A stretch of 52,604 nt of DNA from Rhodospirillaceae bacterium. Its GTDB lineage: Bacteria > Pseudomonadota > Alphaproteobacteria > Rhodospirillales > JABHCV01. A program made the translations under genes and the position numbers. The notes under the pieces were generated by a model, which saw only the letters and a program-made list of their open reading frames with translations, ran no database searches and was not told where the DNA came from. The stretch lies in assembly GCA_018662005.1 (NCBI GenBank), contig JABJHA010000009.1:1-52604 (forward strand). Reading direction: 5' to 3'. Of the stretch, positions 43,257 through 51,279 are shown piece by piece. How positions within the stretch are numbered: the first letter of the stretch is position 1; every line of letters begins with the position of its first letter.

Positions 43257-43967
43257 ATGTTTAAAAACCTTGAAACCTTAGACGCAGAAAATCATAAGAA
43301 CTTGCGCTTCGCGCCAGCAAATGATTTCAGCTTCGCAGCCGAACTTTCCTCTGCACCGCTAAGCGCGTCTGAAGTAATGGAAGCAGCACGCGCCTTTCCC
43401 ATTGTATTTACCACCGATGGCCCGTTGCTTCCGATGGCATTGATGTCAGTCGAAGAAGGTAAAAACGTCTTCATAAATGAAAACGGCGAATGGCAGGCTT
43501 CCTATGTGCCTGCACATATTCGTCGCTACCCGTTTATTCTTGGCGACACGGACACGCCAGAAAATTTCACGATCTTATTCGCACCTGACGCACCACATTT
43601 TAATGGCGACAACGATGGTAGCCAGCCTTTGTTTTCCGAAAACGGTGAAAAGAGTGAGACATTAACAAAGATAATTGAGTTTCTGACCATCCTTCAAAAC
43701 GAAATTGCCGCCACCGAGAAATTGCTTGCTCCACTGGTTGAAACCGGAGTGTTGACCACACAACAGGTTGAACTAACCAATGCCAAAGGGGGGAAAGTAA
43801 CAATTGCCGGTATGCGGGCCGTTGATCGCGAGAAACTCATTGAGCAAGATGATGTTACGCTCGCCGCGTGGGTTCGAAACGGCCTGATGGCCATCATTGA
43901 TGCACACCTATCCTCAGTTAAAAACCTCAGTGTCATCGCTGATCGTCAAGGAATCGGTAAGGATTAA
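43257..43967 (+). CDS. SapC family protein
   Basis: This 236-residue protein fits the SapC family (PF07277), first linked to S-layer genes. FAAELSSAPLSASEVMEAARAFPIVF, in spaced form, and the SYVPAHIRRYPFIL segment are characteristic. No signal peptide or membrane segment is visible. It begins 99 bp after the giant surface-protein gene on the same strand, matching the family's habit of sitting beside large surface proteins. Its molecular role is not established. Confidence 0.85.
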   Translation: MFKNLETLDAENHKNLRFAPANDFSFAAELSSAPLSASEVMEAARAFPIVFTTDGPLLPMALMSVEEGKNVFINENGEWQASYVPAHIRRYPFILGDTDTPENFTILFAPDAPHFNGDNDGSQPLFSENGEKSETLTKIIEFLTILQNEIAATEKLLAPLVETGVLTTQQVELTNAKGGKVTIAGMRAVDREKLIEQDDVTLAAWVRNGLMAIIDAHLSSVKNLSVIADRQGIGKD

Positions 43968-44659
43968 AACCAATCCATCGTCGGGTAGTCGTGCGTATAC
44001 ATCCAATGATTTTGAGGGTGCATCATTGATCCTGGAGATACCCTCCAGAACGATGTGAACACCGCCCTGACGTTTGAAAGGTCCGTCGTCACGTGGCAAA
44101 TCCTTATTTTGTCGCATCGCAAATAGATGCTAGCGTGCCCGGCATGATTACCAGCACATGTGGCAGAAGTATCAAGCAGGTGATGAACCTGGAATAATAG
44201 ATGTTACAGGAGATGAATGAACTCAAGAGTGTTCTCGATCTTAATTCGGTTTTGGGGACTATATAGCACATTACAGGGAGGGAGCTATAAAACCTCCCAA
44301 AATCTTCTCTTTAACAGCATATTCCCGAAAAATTCAAAGGCTTGCCCCGGACTAAATAGGACTGTAGTGGGTGTTAGCCATGAAATATCTTTGAAAAATG
44401 TGTAATATCGCCGTTATCAGCGTTACCGCAGTTATGGGGGAAGGGCGAGAGACCCATAGCTTCCCTAGAAAGGAAGAGGACATCATCATCTCAGCCCAAC
44501 ACAACCACGTCATCAGCTACGACAATCTTAGTGGTCTTCACTACAGCATGTCTGATGCCTTCTGTCGGGCAGCTTGTTAGCCTCAAGATTGAATGATAGC
44601 TCTAAAAATGCCGATGATTTTAGCAACTCGAAATCCGATCTCACGACAAAGAAATAATA
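43968..44659. other. 692-bp region without a convincing gene
   Basis: Short frames at 44217-44405 (62 codons) and 44398-44580 (60 codons) are open, but neither has a recognisable motif, good composition or clear conservation. I do not call them. No strong terminator or operator is visible. Confidence 0.4.
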
Positions 44660-44926
44660 ATGACTAAGAACAATTTTTCAATTAATCGAAATGTAACCAT
44701 CAGGGGCCATCGAACAAGCCTTCGAATGGATTCCGGGACCTGGGACGCCCTAGGAGAAATATGCCGGCGGGAGGGAAAAACAGTCCATCAGGTCTGCACC
44801 ATGATTGAAGAGCGGCGAAAAGTATCAAACCGAACTGCTGCGGTTCGCGAATTTATCATTGATTATTATCGGCGGGCGGCCACTGAATCGGGACATAAGA
44901 AAGCAGGTCATGGAAGCAGGTTTTGA
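44660..44926 (+). CDS. Ribbon-helix-helix domain protein (RHH_4 type)
   Basis: This 88-residue protein matches the ribbon-helix-helix family common in alphaproteobacteria. A beta-strand RNVTIRGHRTSLRM and a helix with WDALGEICRREGK are followed by a helix with TAAVREFIIDYYRR. Such proteins bind DNA as dimers. The C-terminus YYRRAATESGHKKAGHG is the normal family ending, so the gene looks complete even though a response-regulator fragment abuts it in another frame. Confidence 0.75.
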   Translation: MTKNNFSINRNVTIRGHRTSLRMDSGTWDALGEICRREGKTVHQVCTMIEERRKVSNRTAAVREFIIDYYRRAATESGHKKAGHGSRF

Positions 44927-44996
44927 GTGTTATATGACCAAGCCAATGAACGTGGTTGAAATAACAGGTGCGATCCGTAAGGCGTTGGAAAAATAA
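44908..44996 (+). pseudogene. Response-regulator receiver domain, 3' fragment
   Basis: In a frame other than the RHH gene, the sequence reads EAGFECYMTKPMN...IRKALEK and then stops at 44996. This is the last helix region of a CheY-like receiver domain, where TKP holds the conserved lysine. About 30 codons remain and there is no start. It is probably debris from a gene cut when neighbouring DNA moved in. Confidence 0.6.
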
Positions 44997-45061
44997 CGGC
45001 TAAAATCAATCCTCTTGGGAGTGTCAAAATGTCTGTTAAGGGTCATTTCCGGACCTTTTCA

Positions 45062-46774
45062 TCAGCTCCTAATCACTTCCGCTTTACCCCATAAAAGCGG
45101 ACATTTTGTCCATTTTGCTCTTGTTCGGTAAAGGTGGTTGCGTGCCCCCGCAACCAGCGTTACTTGCACCTCTGAGGCATCCCCTCGGAGGTGTTTGTTT
45201 TTGTGGGTTTTGGGCTTGTCATTTCCAAGGGTAAGTAGGGCGGCCAGTTCCCCATAAAGTTCAATCTTGAGTTCGCCATCTTTCGGAACCAACCGGACGG
45301 CTTCAATAAGGTTACGAATGGCCTCAGTTGCTTCAGCAAGCGAGTTCTCTTTATTGAGCGTCTCAATAAGATTAGTGACTTTATCGCGGTAGATGTCGGC
45401 CAGATTTGGATGAAGCCGCGGCTTTGGAGCCGGAACATGGTTGAGCTGTTCTGTTAATTCTGTTTTGCGGGCCTCCAGCTTGGCCATCTCATCCTTTACA
45501 GTGTCTCCCCGAACCCCAGCTTTGATTGCGTAAATGATACGGGCCATGTCACGTTCAATTCGTGATAGGTCTTTTTGTAAACTATCTCGGGCCTGATCTT
45601 CTGTCGCCGCAAGCCGGTTAAATTCACGGTTAAACTCTGCAACAAACTCTTTGTATGCATCCGGGTGCATCAACTGATCTTTAAGGCCGCCTAGAACGGT
45701 TTCCTCAATGGTATCCCGGCGGATAGTCAGGAGATTGTCACAGGTGCCTTTATTGCGGGCAGTGGAGCAGCCGTAGTGATGTTGACTGATTTTTGAAAAT
45801 CCACCACCACAACTTCCGCATTTCAATAGCCCAGACAATAAATAGCGTGGCCGCCTTGCACGTTCCGATCTTACGCCATTGGTTTTGGTGCTAACTCGGC
45901 GATGAGTAGATGACTGCCTTTCTTTGACACGATCCCAGAGGTTTTGATCAACGATCCTGAGAAGGGGAACCCCTTCAATGACCCATTGCTCTTCTGGGTT
46001 GGGTCGTGCCTGACGTTTTCCGGTGTTTGGGTCCTTGATAAAATGCTGCCGGTTCCAAACCAATTTTCCAACGTAAAGTTCGTTGTTAAGTATTCCAGTC
46101 CCACGCCGCCAGTTGCCGTGGATTGTGGATGGCCCCCAAGTGTTTCCGCGTGGACCTCCTACGCCTTCAGCATTGAGATCGTGAGCAATGGCTCTTGGGG
46201 AACGGCCAGAGACAAATTCCTCGAATATGCGAATGATAATTCGTGTTTCTTCGCTGTTGATTTTCCTATCACCTCTGATTGGCGTGCCGTCAGCAGCCAT
46301 CTTTCTGATGACCGAATATCCATAGGAATTGCCGCCACCTGATTTGCCCTGGCGGATGCGACCTTCAAGGCCACGTCTGGTTTTGTGGGCGAGATCCTTG
46401 AGGAACAGTGCGTTCATGGTTCCTTTAAGACCGACGTGCAGTTCGTTTATCTCTCCTTCGGACAGAGTGATGAGTTTAACGCCTGCAAAGGTGAGTTGCT
46501 TGTACAGGCCAGCAATATCTTCCTGATCACGGCTGAGCCTATCCATGGCTTCAGCTATAACGATCTCGAATTTTCCAGCACGCGCATCCATCATCATCCG
46601 CTGATAGCCAGCACGAAGAGTACTGGCGCCGCTGATGGCCTGATCGGAATAAACTTCAATTACCTTCCAGCCTTCGGCGTCCGCACGTTTCCGGCATTGG
46701 TGGACTTGATCGTCAATGGAGGCAGATGACTGTAGATCGCTAGAGTATCTGGCGTAGATGGCAGCACGTGTCAT
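45062..46774 (-). CDS. Large serine recombinase
   Basis: This 570-residue recombinase has a resolvase-type catalytic domain (residues 1-150; nucleophile in YARYSSDLQ, and EAMDRLSRD), a recombinase domain (about 165-290), a zinc-ribbon (LLKCGSCGGGF and YGCSTARNKGTCDN), and a coiled coil (about 380-450) as in large serine integrases. It starts at ATG 46774, overlapping the stop of the upstream tyrosine recombinase as TAATG. It is thus the last gene of a recombinase operon. Near its 3' end is the palindrome GGACATTTTGTCC (45099-45111). Confidence 0.92.
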   Translation of the reverse strand: MTRAAIYARYSSDLQSSASIDDQVHQCRKRADAEGWKVIEVYSDQAISGASTLRAGYQRMMMDARAGKFEIVIAEAMDRLSRDQEDIAGLYKQLTFAGVKLITLSEGEINELHVGLKGTMNALFLKDLAHKTRRGLEGRIRQGKSGGGNSYGYSVIRKMAADGTPIRGDRKINSEETRIIIRIFEEFVSGRSPRAIAHDLNAEGVGGPRGNTWGPSTIHGNWRRGTGILNNELYVGKLVWNRQHFIKDPNTGKRQARPNPEEQWVIEGVPLLRIVDQNLWDRVKERQSSTHRRVSTKTNGVRSERARRPRYLLSGLLKCGSCGGGFSKISQHHYGCSTARNKGTCDNLLTIRRDTIEETVLGGLKDQLMHPDAYKEFVAEFNREFNRLAATEDQARDSLQKDLSRIERDMARIIYAIKAGVRGDTVKDEMAKLEARKTELTEQLNHVPAPKPRLHPNLADIYRDKVTNLIETLNKENSLAEATEAIRNLIEAVRLVPKDGELKIELYGELAALLTLGNDKPKTHKNKHLRGDASEVQVTLVAGARNHLYRTRAKWTKCPLLWGKAEVIRS

Positions 46775-47862
46775 TAAACTTTCCTATTCTGGTAGGGGTC
46801 GCCGTATTCGGATTTAAGCTGACTGCGGAGCTCATGGATTGAGCTTCTATATCTGTCTCCCGCAATAGCCTGGTTTGCTTGGATGTAATGGTCTTCGGTT
46901 GTAGCTGGATTGATATGACCGAGAAGGGAAGAGGCAATGCCGACATTCTCAGGCGTCATGTCTACGATCCAGGACGCTGCTATATCTCTGAACAGATGTG
47001 GATTTATAGATGTGCCGAAGGCGGCTTGGGTTGCGGCGATAACGCAGCCATAGACACCTCTGTTTCGCATCGGTGCGCCTTTGATACCTATCCAAAACGC
47101 GTCTATAACGGGGTCCTTGAGCAGGATTGGACGCCAGACTTCAAGCCAGGCATCAACATAGGGCGTGAGTTCGGTAGGCAGGGTGAGCGTCAGGTAGCGA
47201 TCAGTTTTCACTTCTGAAGGTTCAAAGTCGAGTTGATAACGGTCTTCCACCTTGATCAGGTGTTTGCCAATGCGGATCATGACCAAATTACGTAGCCGTA
47301 TGGGGCAGTGAACGAGCAAGGCAACCATCAGGGTGTTCCTGTAAGTCAGCGCTTCCTTTGTATCTTTGAGCCACCCATTGTTTAATTTGTCCAATTGGCC
47401 GAAGGCCCATTTGGCAATGATTGCCGGTGATTGCATACGCGCTCGTTTGTCACGGCTGGGCTTGCCAAGAAGGTTTAGCTTGGAGATAAGAATGTATAAC
47501 CATTCCCAATCTTCATCTGGCGCAAATGATCGCAGCGCTTGCCAAAGCGACAGGGTGTAGCTCAAAACGGTACAAGGTTGAACTTGTTCCTGAAGGCAGG
47601 CCACGTAGGCGTAAACGGCATCGCGGTGTGCCCGCTCAGACGGGGTAATATCGCGGTTCATGCGATCAGTTGATATTAAGAAACTTAGCCATCGGCCATA
47701 GCTCTTGCGAACCCGCATTCGCGTCGAGGGACGCCACAGCGCACTGTTGCGAAGATTCTCATCAAGAACACTGCCTTGGGCCGTTACATTATGCCAAAGT
47801 TCCTGATCAACCTCAGGCCATTCGTGAACGTGGAGACACCGTTTAGAGATATTGTCCGTCAT
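46774..47862 (-). CDS. Tyrosine recombinase, TnpA-like size
   Basis: This 362-residue tyrosine recombinase has R189 (CPIRLRNL), H289 and R292 (HLFRDIAAS), H316 (LLGHINPATT) and Y326 (EDHYIQA), so all catalytic positions are filled. The length equals that of Tn554 TnpA (about 361), and the partner upstream is a longer recombinase, as in Tn554. It overlaps its neighbours at both ends (ATGA at 47859-47862, TAATG at 46774). Confidence 0.85.
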   Translation of the reverse strand: MTDNISKRCLHVHEWPEVDQELWHNVTAQGSVLDENLRNSALWRPSTRMRVRKSYGRWLSFLISTDRMNRDITPSERAHRDAVYAYVACLQEQVQPCTVLSYTLSLWQALRSFAPDEDWEWLYILISKLNLLGKPSRDKRARMQSPAIIAKWAFGQLDKLNNGWLKDTKEALTYRNTLMVALLVHCPIRLRNLVMIRIGKHLIKVEDRYQLDFEPSEVKTDRYLTLTLPTELTPYVDAWLEVWRPILLKDPVIDAFWIGIKGAPMRNRGVYGCVIAATQAAFGTSINPHLFRDIAASWIVDMTPENVGIASSLLGHINPATTEDHYIQANQAIAGDRYRSSIHELRSQLKSEYGDPYQNRKV

Positions 47863-49559
47863 GCTGCGTTACTCCCGCCATCATCATTATCGTTGCGGAC
47901 CTTCCTGACTGATTTTTGATAATGGTCCAGGGCGCTCTTCTGTTCGAACTGGGAGTAGGAACGCATGACGGTGCTGATTTTGTCACCCAGTACATGACTA
48001 ATGGTCGCGGCATCGCCAGCACAAATGAGATTATGGAATTTACTGGCAAGACTTCTGAACAGGTGAGCATTGACCGTGAGCCCTGTTTCTTGAAAACAAT
48101 GGCGTTTGATTTGTTGGGAGAGTTCGCCTGGATTACGGTATGTACCATCCATCTTTGGAAACACGGCTGTCGTGGGGTTGGGACATAAGCTCGGTCGTGT
48201 GCGATCAATGTAATCACGCACAAACTCAGCAGCGGCGCCATTCAGTTCGTAGCGAAGCGGTTTGTCGTTTTTTACCTCGTCAGCGGGAATGTCAATAATT
48301 AGTCGAAGGGATCGCCGTTCTTTGATCCAACGAAGGTGTCGATCTGTATCGAGGTTTGCCAGGTTGCGGATGCGCATGGGGCAAAGGATAAGTATCTCGA
48401 TTGCGGCGGCCGTTTGAAATAATAAAGCGGCACTTCTGGGTTTTGGCCCAGGCTTCTCTGATAAACGGGAAAGTCGTGCGGGCAGGCCCAGTAATAGTGC
48501 AATGTTTCGCCTGTCTTCAAATTGGGCGAGTCGTTCCATGTTCCCCTTCCTGTAGCGGTCTGCCTTCTGGTCAAGCTTTGAGCAAATCCGTTGAAGTTGC
48601 TTTAGATGTTCATCAGTAATTTTAACGTGGTGCTTGGCGATCGCCTTAATGCCACTTGCCAGAGTAAAGTTAGCTTCCATGACGGCTCCGTCTTGCCGAT
48701 CCAACATGAATTGCAGGCCACGTTTGAAATTATCCAACTCAACGACGAAAGCGAGGGAAGTAACGTCGCTGATGGAAACGCCACTTCTAACAATGGCAGA
48801 TGCCATCATCCGTATCTGGAACCTGCGGTGTTTTATGGTTGCAGGCTCGCAAGGGCGTATAGGGGCGTCTTCATCGAACAGGTCTTTAAGAGCGAGGCGA
48901 TCACACCACTTGTCGACATCAGCTAAGAAACTTGCCGGAAACTGTTCCAGAGGAATAGTCCATGGTTCTCGTTTGCGTTTCCGAGTCAGTTTCTGAGTTG
49001 GCCAGTCAGGAACAGCGTCTCGCATCCTGTTCCAAACTAAAACAGCTTCGCGGGCAACCTTGCTTGGGTCTTTTTGCAGGGTCTCTTCAATGAGGGTCGT
49101 TTCAAATTCAGCGACCGTGTTATCCGTAACGGTTTTAGGAGTTAAGTCACGCTCGCTACAGAACCTGAAAAACCGGGAAAGTTTGTATCCCATCATCCGA
49201 TCCGGAATTGCCTGGTACAAATGGTCAAACTCTGGCGTCATCTTTGGAAACGCGGCCAGACGTTTATTGTTACCGACAGTCAACTTAAGGGCTGCCATGA
49301 CGGCGCTTTTGACATTCTGGAAATGCTTTTCGCTGACCCTGAGTTGTCGGGGATGGATTTGACGTAATCGTTGGCGCAGCCATTCGGTGTTTGCGGGAAT
49401 GAGCGCGACATCTTTTTCAATAAACCGGGCCATCGATCTCAGTGCCGAGATCAAATCGCGCCGACGTGTTTTGCTCAGTTCTTCTAAGTTCTGAATTGCT
49501 GTGATTACCTCAGCGAATGTTTTTGCTGAGTTCTTGCTTAGATCTTTCTTTTTACTCAT
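47859..49559 (-). CDS. Long tyrosine recombinase, TnpB-like
   Basis: This 566-residue protein has a C-terminal tyrosine-recombinase domain: CPMRIRNLANLD (Arg), HLFRSLASKFH (H499, R502) and HVLGDKISTVMRSYSQF (Y535). The usual second histidine of LGH is Asp. A long N-terminal extension has SAM-like core-binding parts. Tn554 TnpB (about 630 residues) is the nearest model for its place and size. ATG 49559 is chosen because of AAGGAG 9 bases upstream; the frame is open back to 49709. It overlaps the next gene by ATGA. Confidence 0.82.
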   Translation of the reverse strand: MSKKKDLSKNSAKTFAEVITAIQNLEELSKTRRRDLISALRSMARFIEKDVALIPANTEWLRQRLRQIHPRQLRVSEKHFQNVKSAVMAALKLTVGNNKRLAAFPKMTPEFDHLYQAIPDRMMGYKLSRFFRFCSERDLTPKTVTDNTVAEFETTLIEETLQKDPSKVAREAVLVWNRMRDAVPDWPTQKLTRKRKREPWTIPLEQFPASFLADVDKWCDRLALKDLFDEDAPIRPCEPATIKHRRFQIRMMASAIVRSGVSISDVTSLAFVVELDNFKRGLQFMLDRQDGAVMEANFTLASGIKAIAKHHVKITDEHLKQLQRICSKLDQKADRYRKGNMERLAQFEDRRNIALLLGLPARLSRLSEKPGPKPRSAALLFQTAAAIEILILCPMRIRNLANLDTDRHLRWIKERRSLRLIIDIPADEVKNDKPLRYELNGAAAEFVRDYIDRTRPSLCPNPTTAVFPKMDGTYRNPGELSQQIKRHCFQETGLTVNAHLFRSLASKFHNLICAGDAATISHVLGDKISTVMRSYSQFEQKSALDHYQKSVRKVRNDNDDGGSNAA

Positions 49560-49585
49560 CGGGATGACTCCTTCTTGGTCAATTA

Positions 49586-49718
49586 TGGACACGGGTGGAC
49601 ACGGGAGCAAACCAGTGCCGATTCGGGAGACCGTAGCACAAAAAACGGTCACGAATAGCTGCACGCCGTTCTCCCGACAACCCTGTAAGACATTGAAAAT
49701 ATTGGACATATGTGGACA
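49586..49718. promoter_or_regulatory. Paired TGGACA boxes upstream of the recombinase operon
   Basis: TGGACACGGG is directly repeated at 49586-49595 and 49596-49605. A second pair of TGGACA boxes lies at 49703 and 49713, again 10 bp apart. The boxes bracket the region between the HTH gene and the first recombinase. With one helical turn between boxes, they look like binding sites for the HTH protein or accessory recombination sites. Confidence 0.45.
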
Positions 49719-49725
49719 TCTCTGT

Positions 49726-49908
49726 TCACCAGTTCAGGTGTTCGCGGATGAACAAATCCAGGTCTCTCGGGCGGATGCGCCACTGTGCACCGAGCTTGGC
49801 TGCCGGTAGTGTTTTGGCATCAATCCAGCGGCGAACTGTTTTCTCGGAAACGCGGCAGATGGTGGCGATATCCTTAATTATCAGTAGGTGTTCTAATGGT
49901 GGTGCCAT
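49726..49908 (-). CDS. Excisionase-like HTH protein
   Basis: This 60-residue protein has the excisionase/HTH_17 pattern: LLIIKDIATICRVSEKTVRR in spaced form, then WIDAKTLPAAKLGAQWRI and LDLFIREH. It lies immediately upstream of the recombinase operon and probably sets recombination direction or regulates it. ATG 49908 has AAGGAT upstream; a TTG at 49926 is an alternative. Confidence 0.85.
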   Translation of the reverse strand: MAPPLEHLLIIKDIATICRVSEKTVRRWIDAKTLPAAKLGAQWRIRPRDLDLFIREHLNW

Positions 49909-50158
49909 TGGATCTATCCTTATCAAGTTGATTTGGAGAGGGTAGAGTTGCCTTACTTGTCTTTACGGCTTCAACGGCTGCTTGACGAGCCAGCAAACGA
50001 GCAATATCTCGAAGTACGTTTGCACCTCGTTCTTTAGCTTCTACTCGTTGATTGATCTCACCGGGCACCGATTGCCATCCTCTTCCATTGAATTGGAGGA
50101 TTATGGCAGTTTGGAGCTGGCGTTATTACGGACGATGTATTCTTAAGATTTGCGTGAT

Positions 50159-50932
50159 TTAACCGTCCGTTGACATTAGGTCAATTACGGTATCGATGAG
50201 ATCGCGGGGCAATGGTTTCCCATTAATCACCTCGGAAATCTGACTGCACCATCGATAAAAAGGGCTTGTTCGCCCAGTTTCTTTGTAACCATGGCTATCA
50301 CCCGTTTTTCCAGGAATATTGCCTGTAGCTGAATGCCATATGGCAACGAGTTCTCTGATTAAGTATTCAGCAAATGGGTCAGGTCGGCCTTTAGGGGAAA
50401 AATGCCTTGAAATACCGGGGATGTCGCTGAGTTTGTTTAAGTCCCCATGGGAGGTATCGACCAAATATCCATTTTTGCTGTGCATGGCTTTGGCAATAAC
50501 ATCAATGTCGATAATCTTACTGAGGTGTGCTTTCAGTTTATATAAATCTCCACCTTGACGATGCATGCCCTTATGGATGATATCTTGAATGTGGAAATTA
50601 GCGTTGCCTAGTTCATCATCAAATTTTGATGCGATTTTGGAAATTCGTTCTATCGTGCTGCTCATCTCGGACAGCGTCGGTGGAAGTCCATGTTCAATCT
50701 GTCCAAGATAGTTTCCAACGGCTGTTATAACACTACTCCATATAGCGTCAGGATTTATTAGCTTCGCACCTTTAGCGGTGTGTTTTTCTATCTGTTCAAG
50801 TAAAACAACTTTATGCTCGTTCAGATTTACAAGAGTTTCTTCCTCAGGGGATTGAGGGGGACATCCATCCTTAGGTAAATGGACTCTTCGAAATTGCCCC
50901 GGCCCTGATATGCTCATCCGTCCTTTTGGCAT
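50159..50932 (-). CDS. Unknown protein upstream of the recombinase module
   Basis: This 257-residue protein has no recognised domain. The N-terminus MPKGRMSISGPG is basic, the middle (residues about 30-170) is helical, and the C-terminus has a WHSATGNIPGKTG segment. It is on the same strand as the recombinase module and 251 bp upstream of the HTH gene. It may be cargo of that module. Base composition looks more AT-rich than the methyl-transfer island, but I did not measure it. Confidence 0.6.
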   Translation of the reverse strand: MPKGRMSISGPGQFRRVHLPKDGCPPQSPEEETLVNLNEHKVVLLEQIEKHTAKGAKLINPDAIWSSVITAVGNYLGQIEHGLPPTLSEMSSTIERISKIASKFDDELGNANFHIQDIIHKGMHRQGGDLYKLKAHLSKIIDIDVIAKAMHSKNGYLVDTSHGDLNKLSDIPGISRHFSPKGRPDPFAEYLIRELVAIWHSATGNIPGKTGDSHGYKETGRTSPFYRWCSQISEVINGKPLPRDLIDTVIDLMSTDG

Positions 50933-51279
50933 CGTGTGGCTCGCTATAATTGAACTCAGTATTATAATAACTCAGATGTATACTAAATGTAACTTCTGGC
51001 AATGCTATGCTCATGGAGTAAATCTTCGACGTTGCACAGTGAAAGTGGAAACCTGACGTACATCATCACAGCCAGGTTGATGACCTCGGGTGATGTTTTG
51101 AAATAGCGGAATGCCTCTCATTCTTGCCGGAACGAAAGGTTGCGATGCTACCGCAGCTTAACCTATACGCCGACAGATGAGTTGCTCTTACAACTTGAAT
51201 TCACGTTTGATTAAAATTATAAATCTTACATATAATTTCTGTAAAGATATAAAGAAATTTGAGGAAAGGGATTCCGTTC
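50933..51279. other. 347-bp intergenic region between divergent genes
   Basis: Both flanking genes read outward, so promoters for both should lie here. The stretch 51200-51260 is AT-rich (TTACATATAATTTCTG) and probably holds the promoter of the secreted-protein gene. An AGGAAAGGG purine tract lies just before its ATG. No gene, repeat or attachment site is evident. Confidence 0.5.

Noticed and set aside
44217-44580. Two short frames in the gap after sapC
   Set aside because: No motif, weak ribosome sites and mutual overlap; not enough to call a gene.
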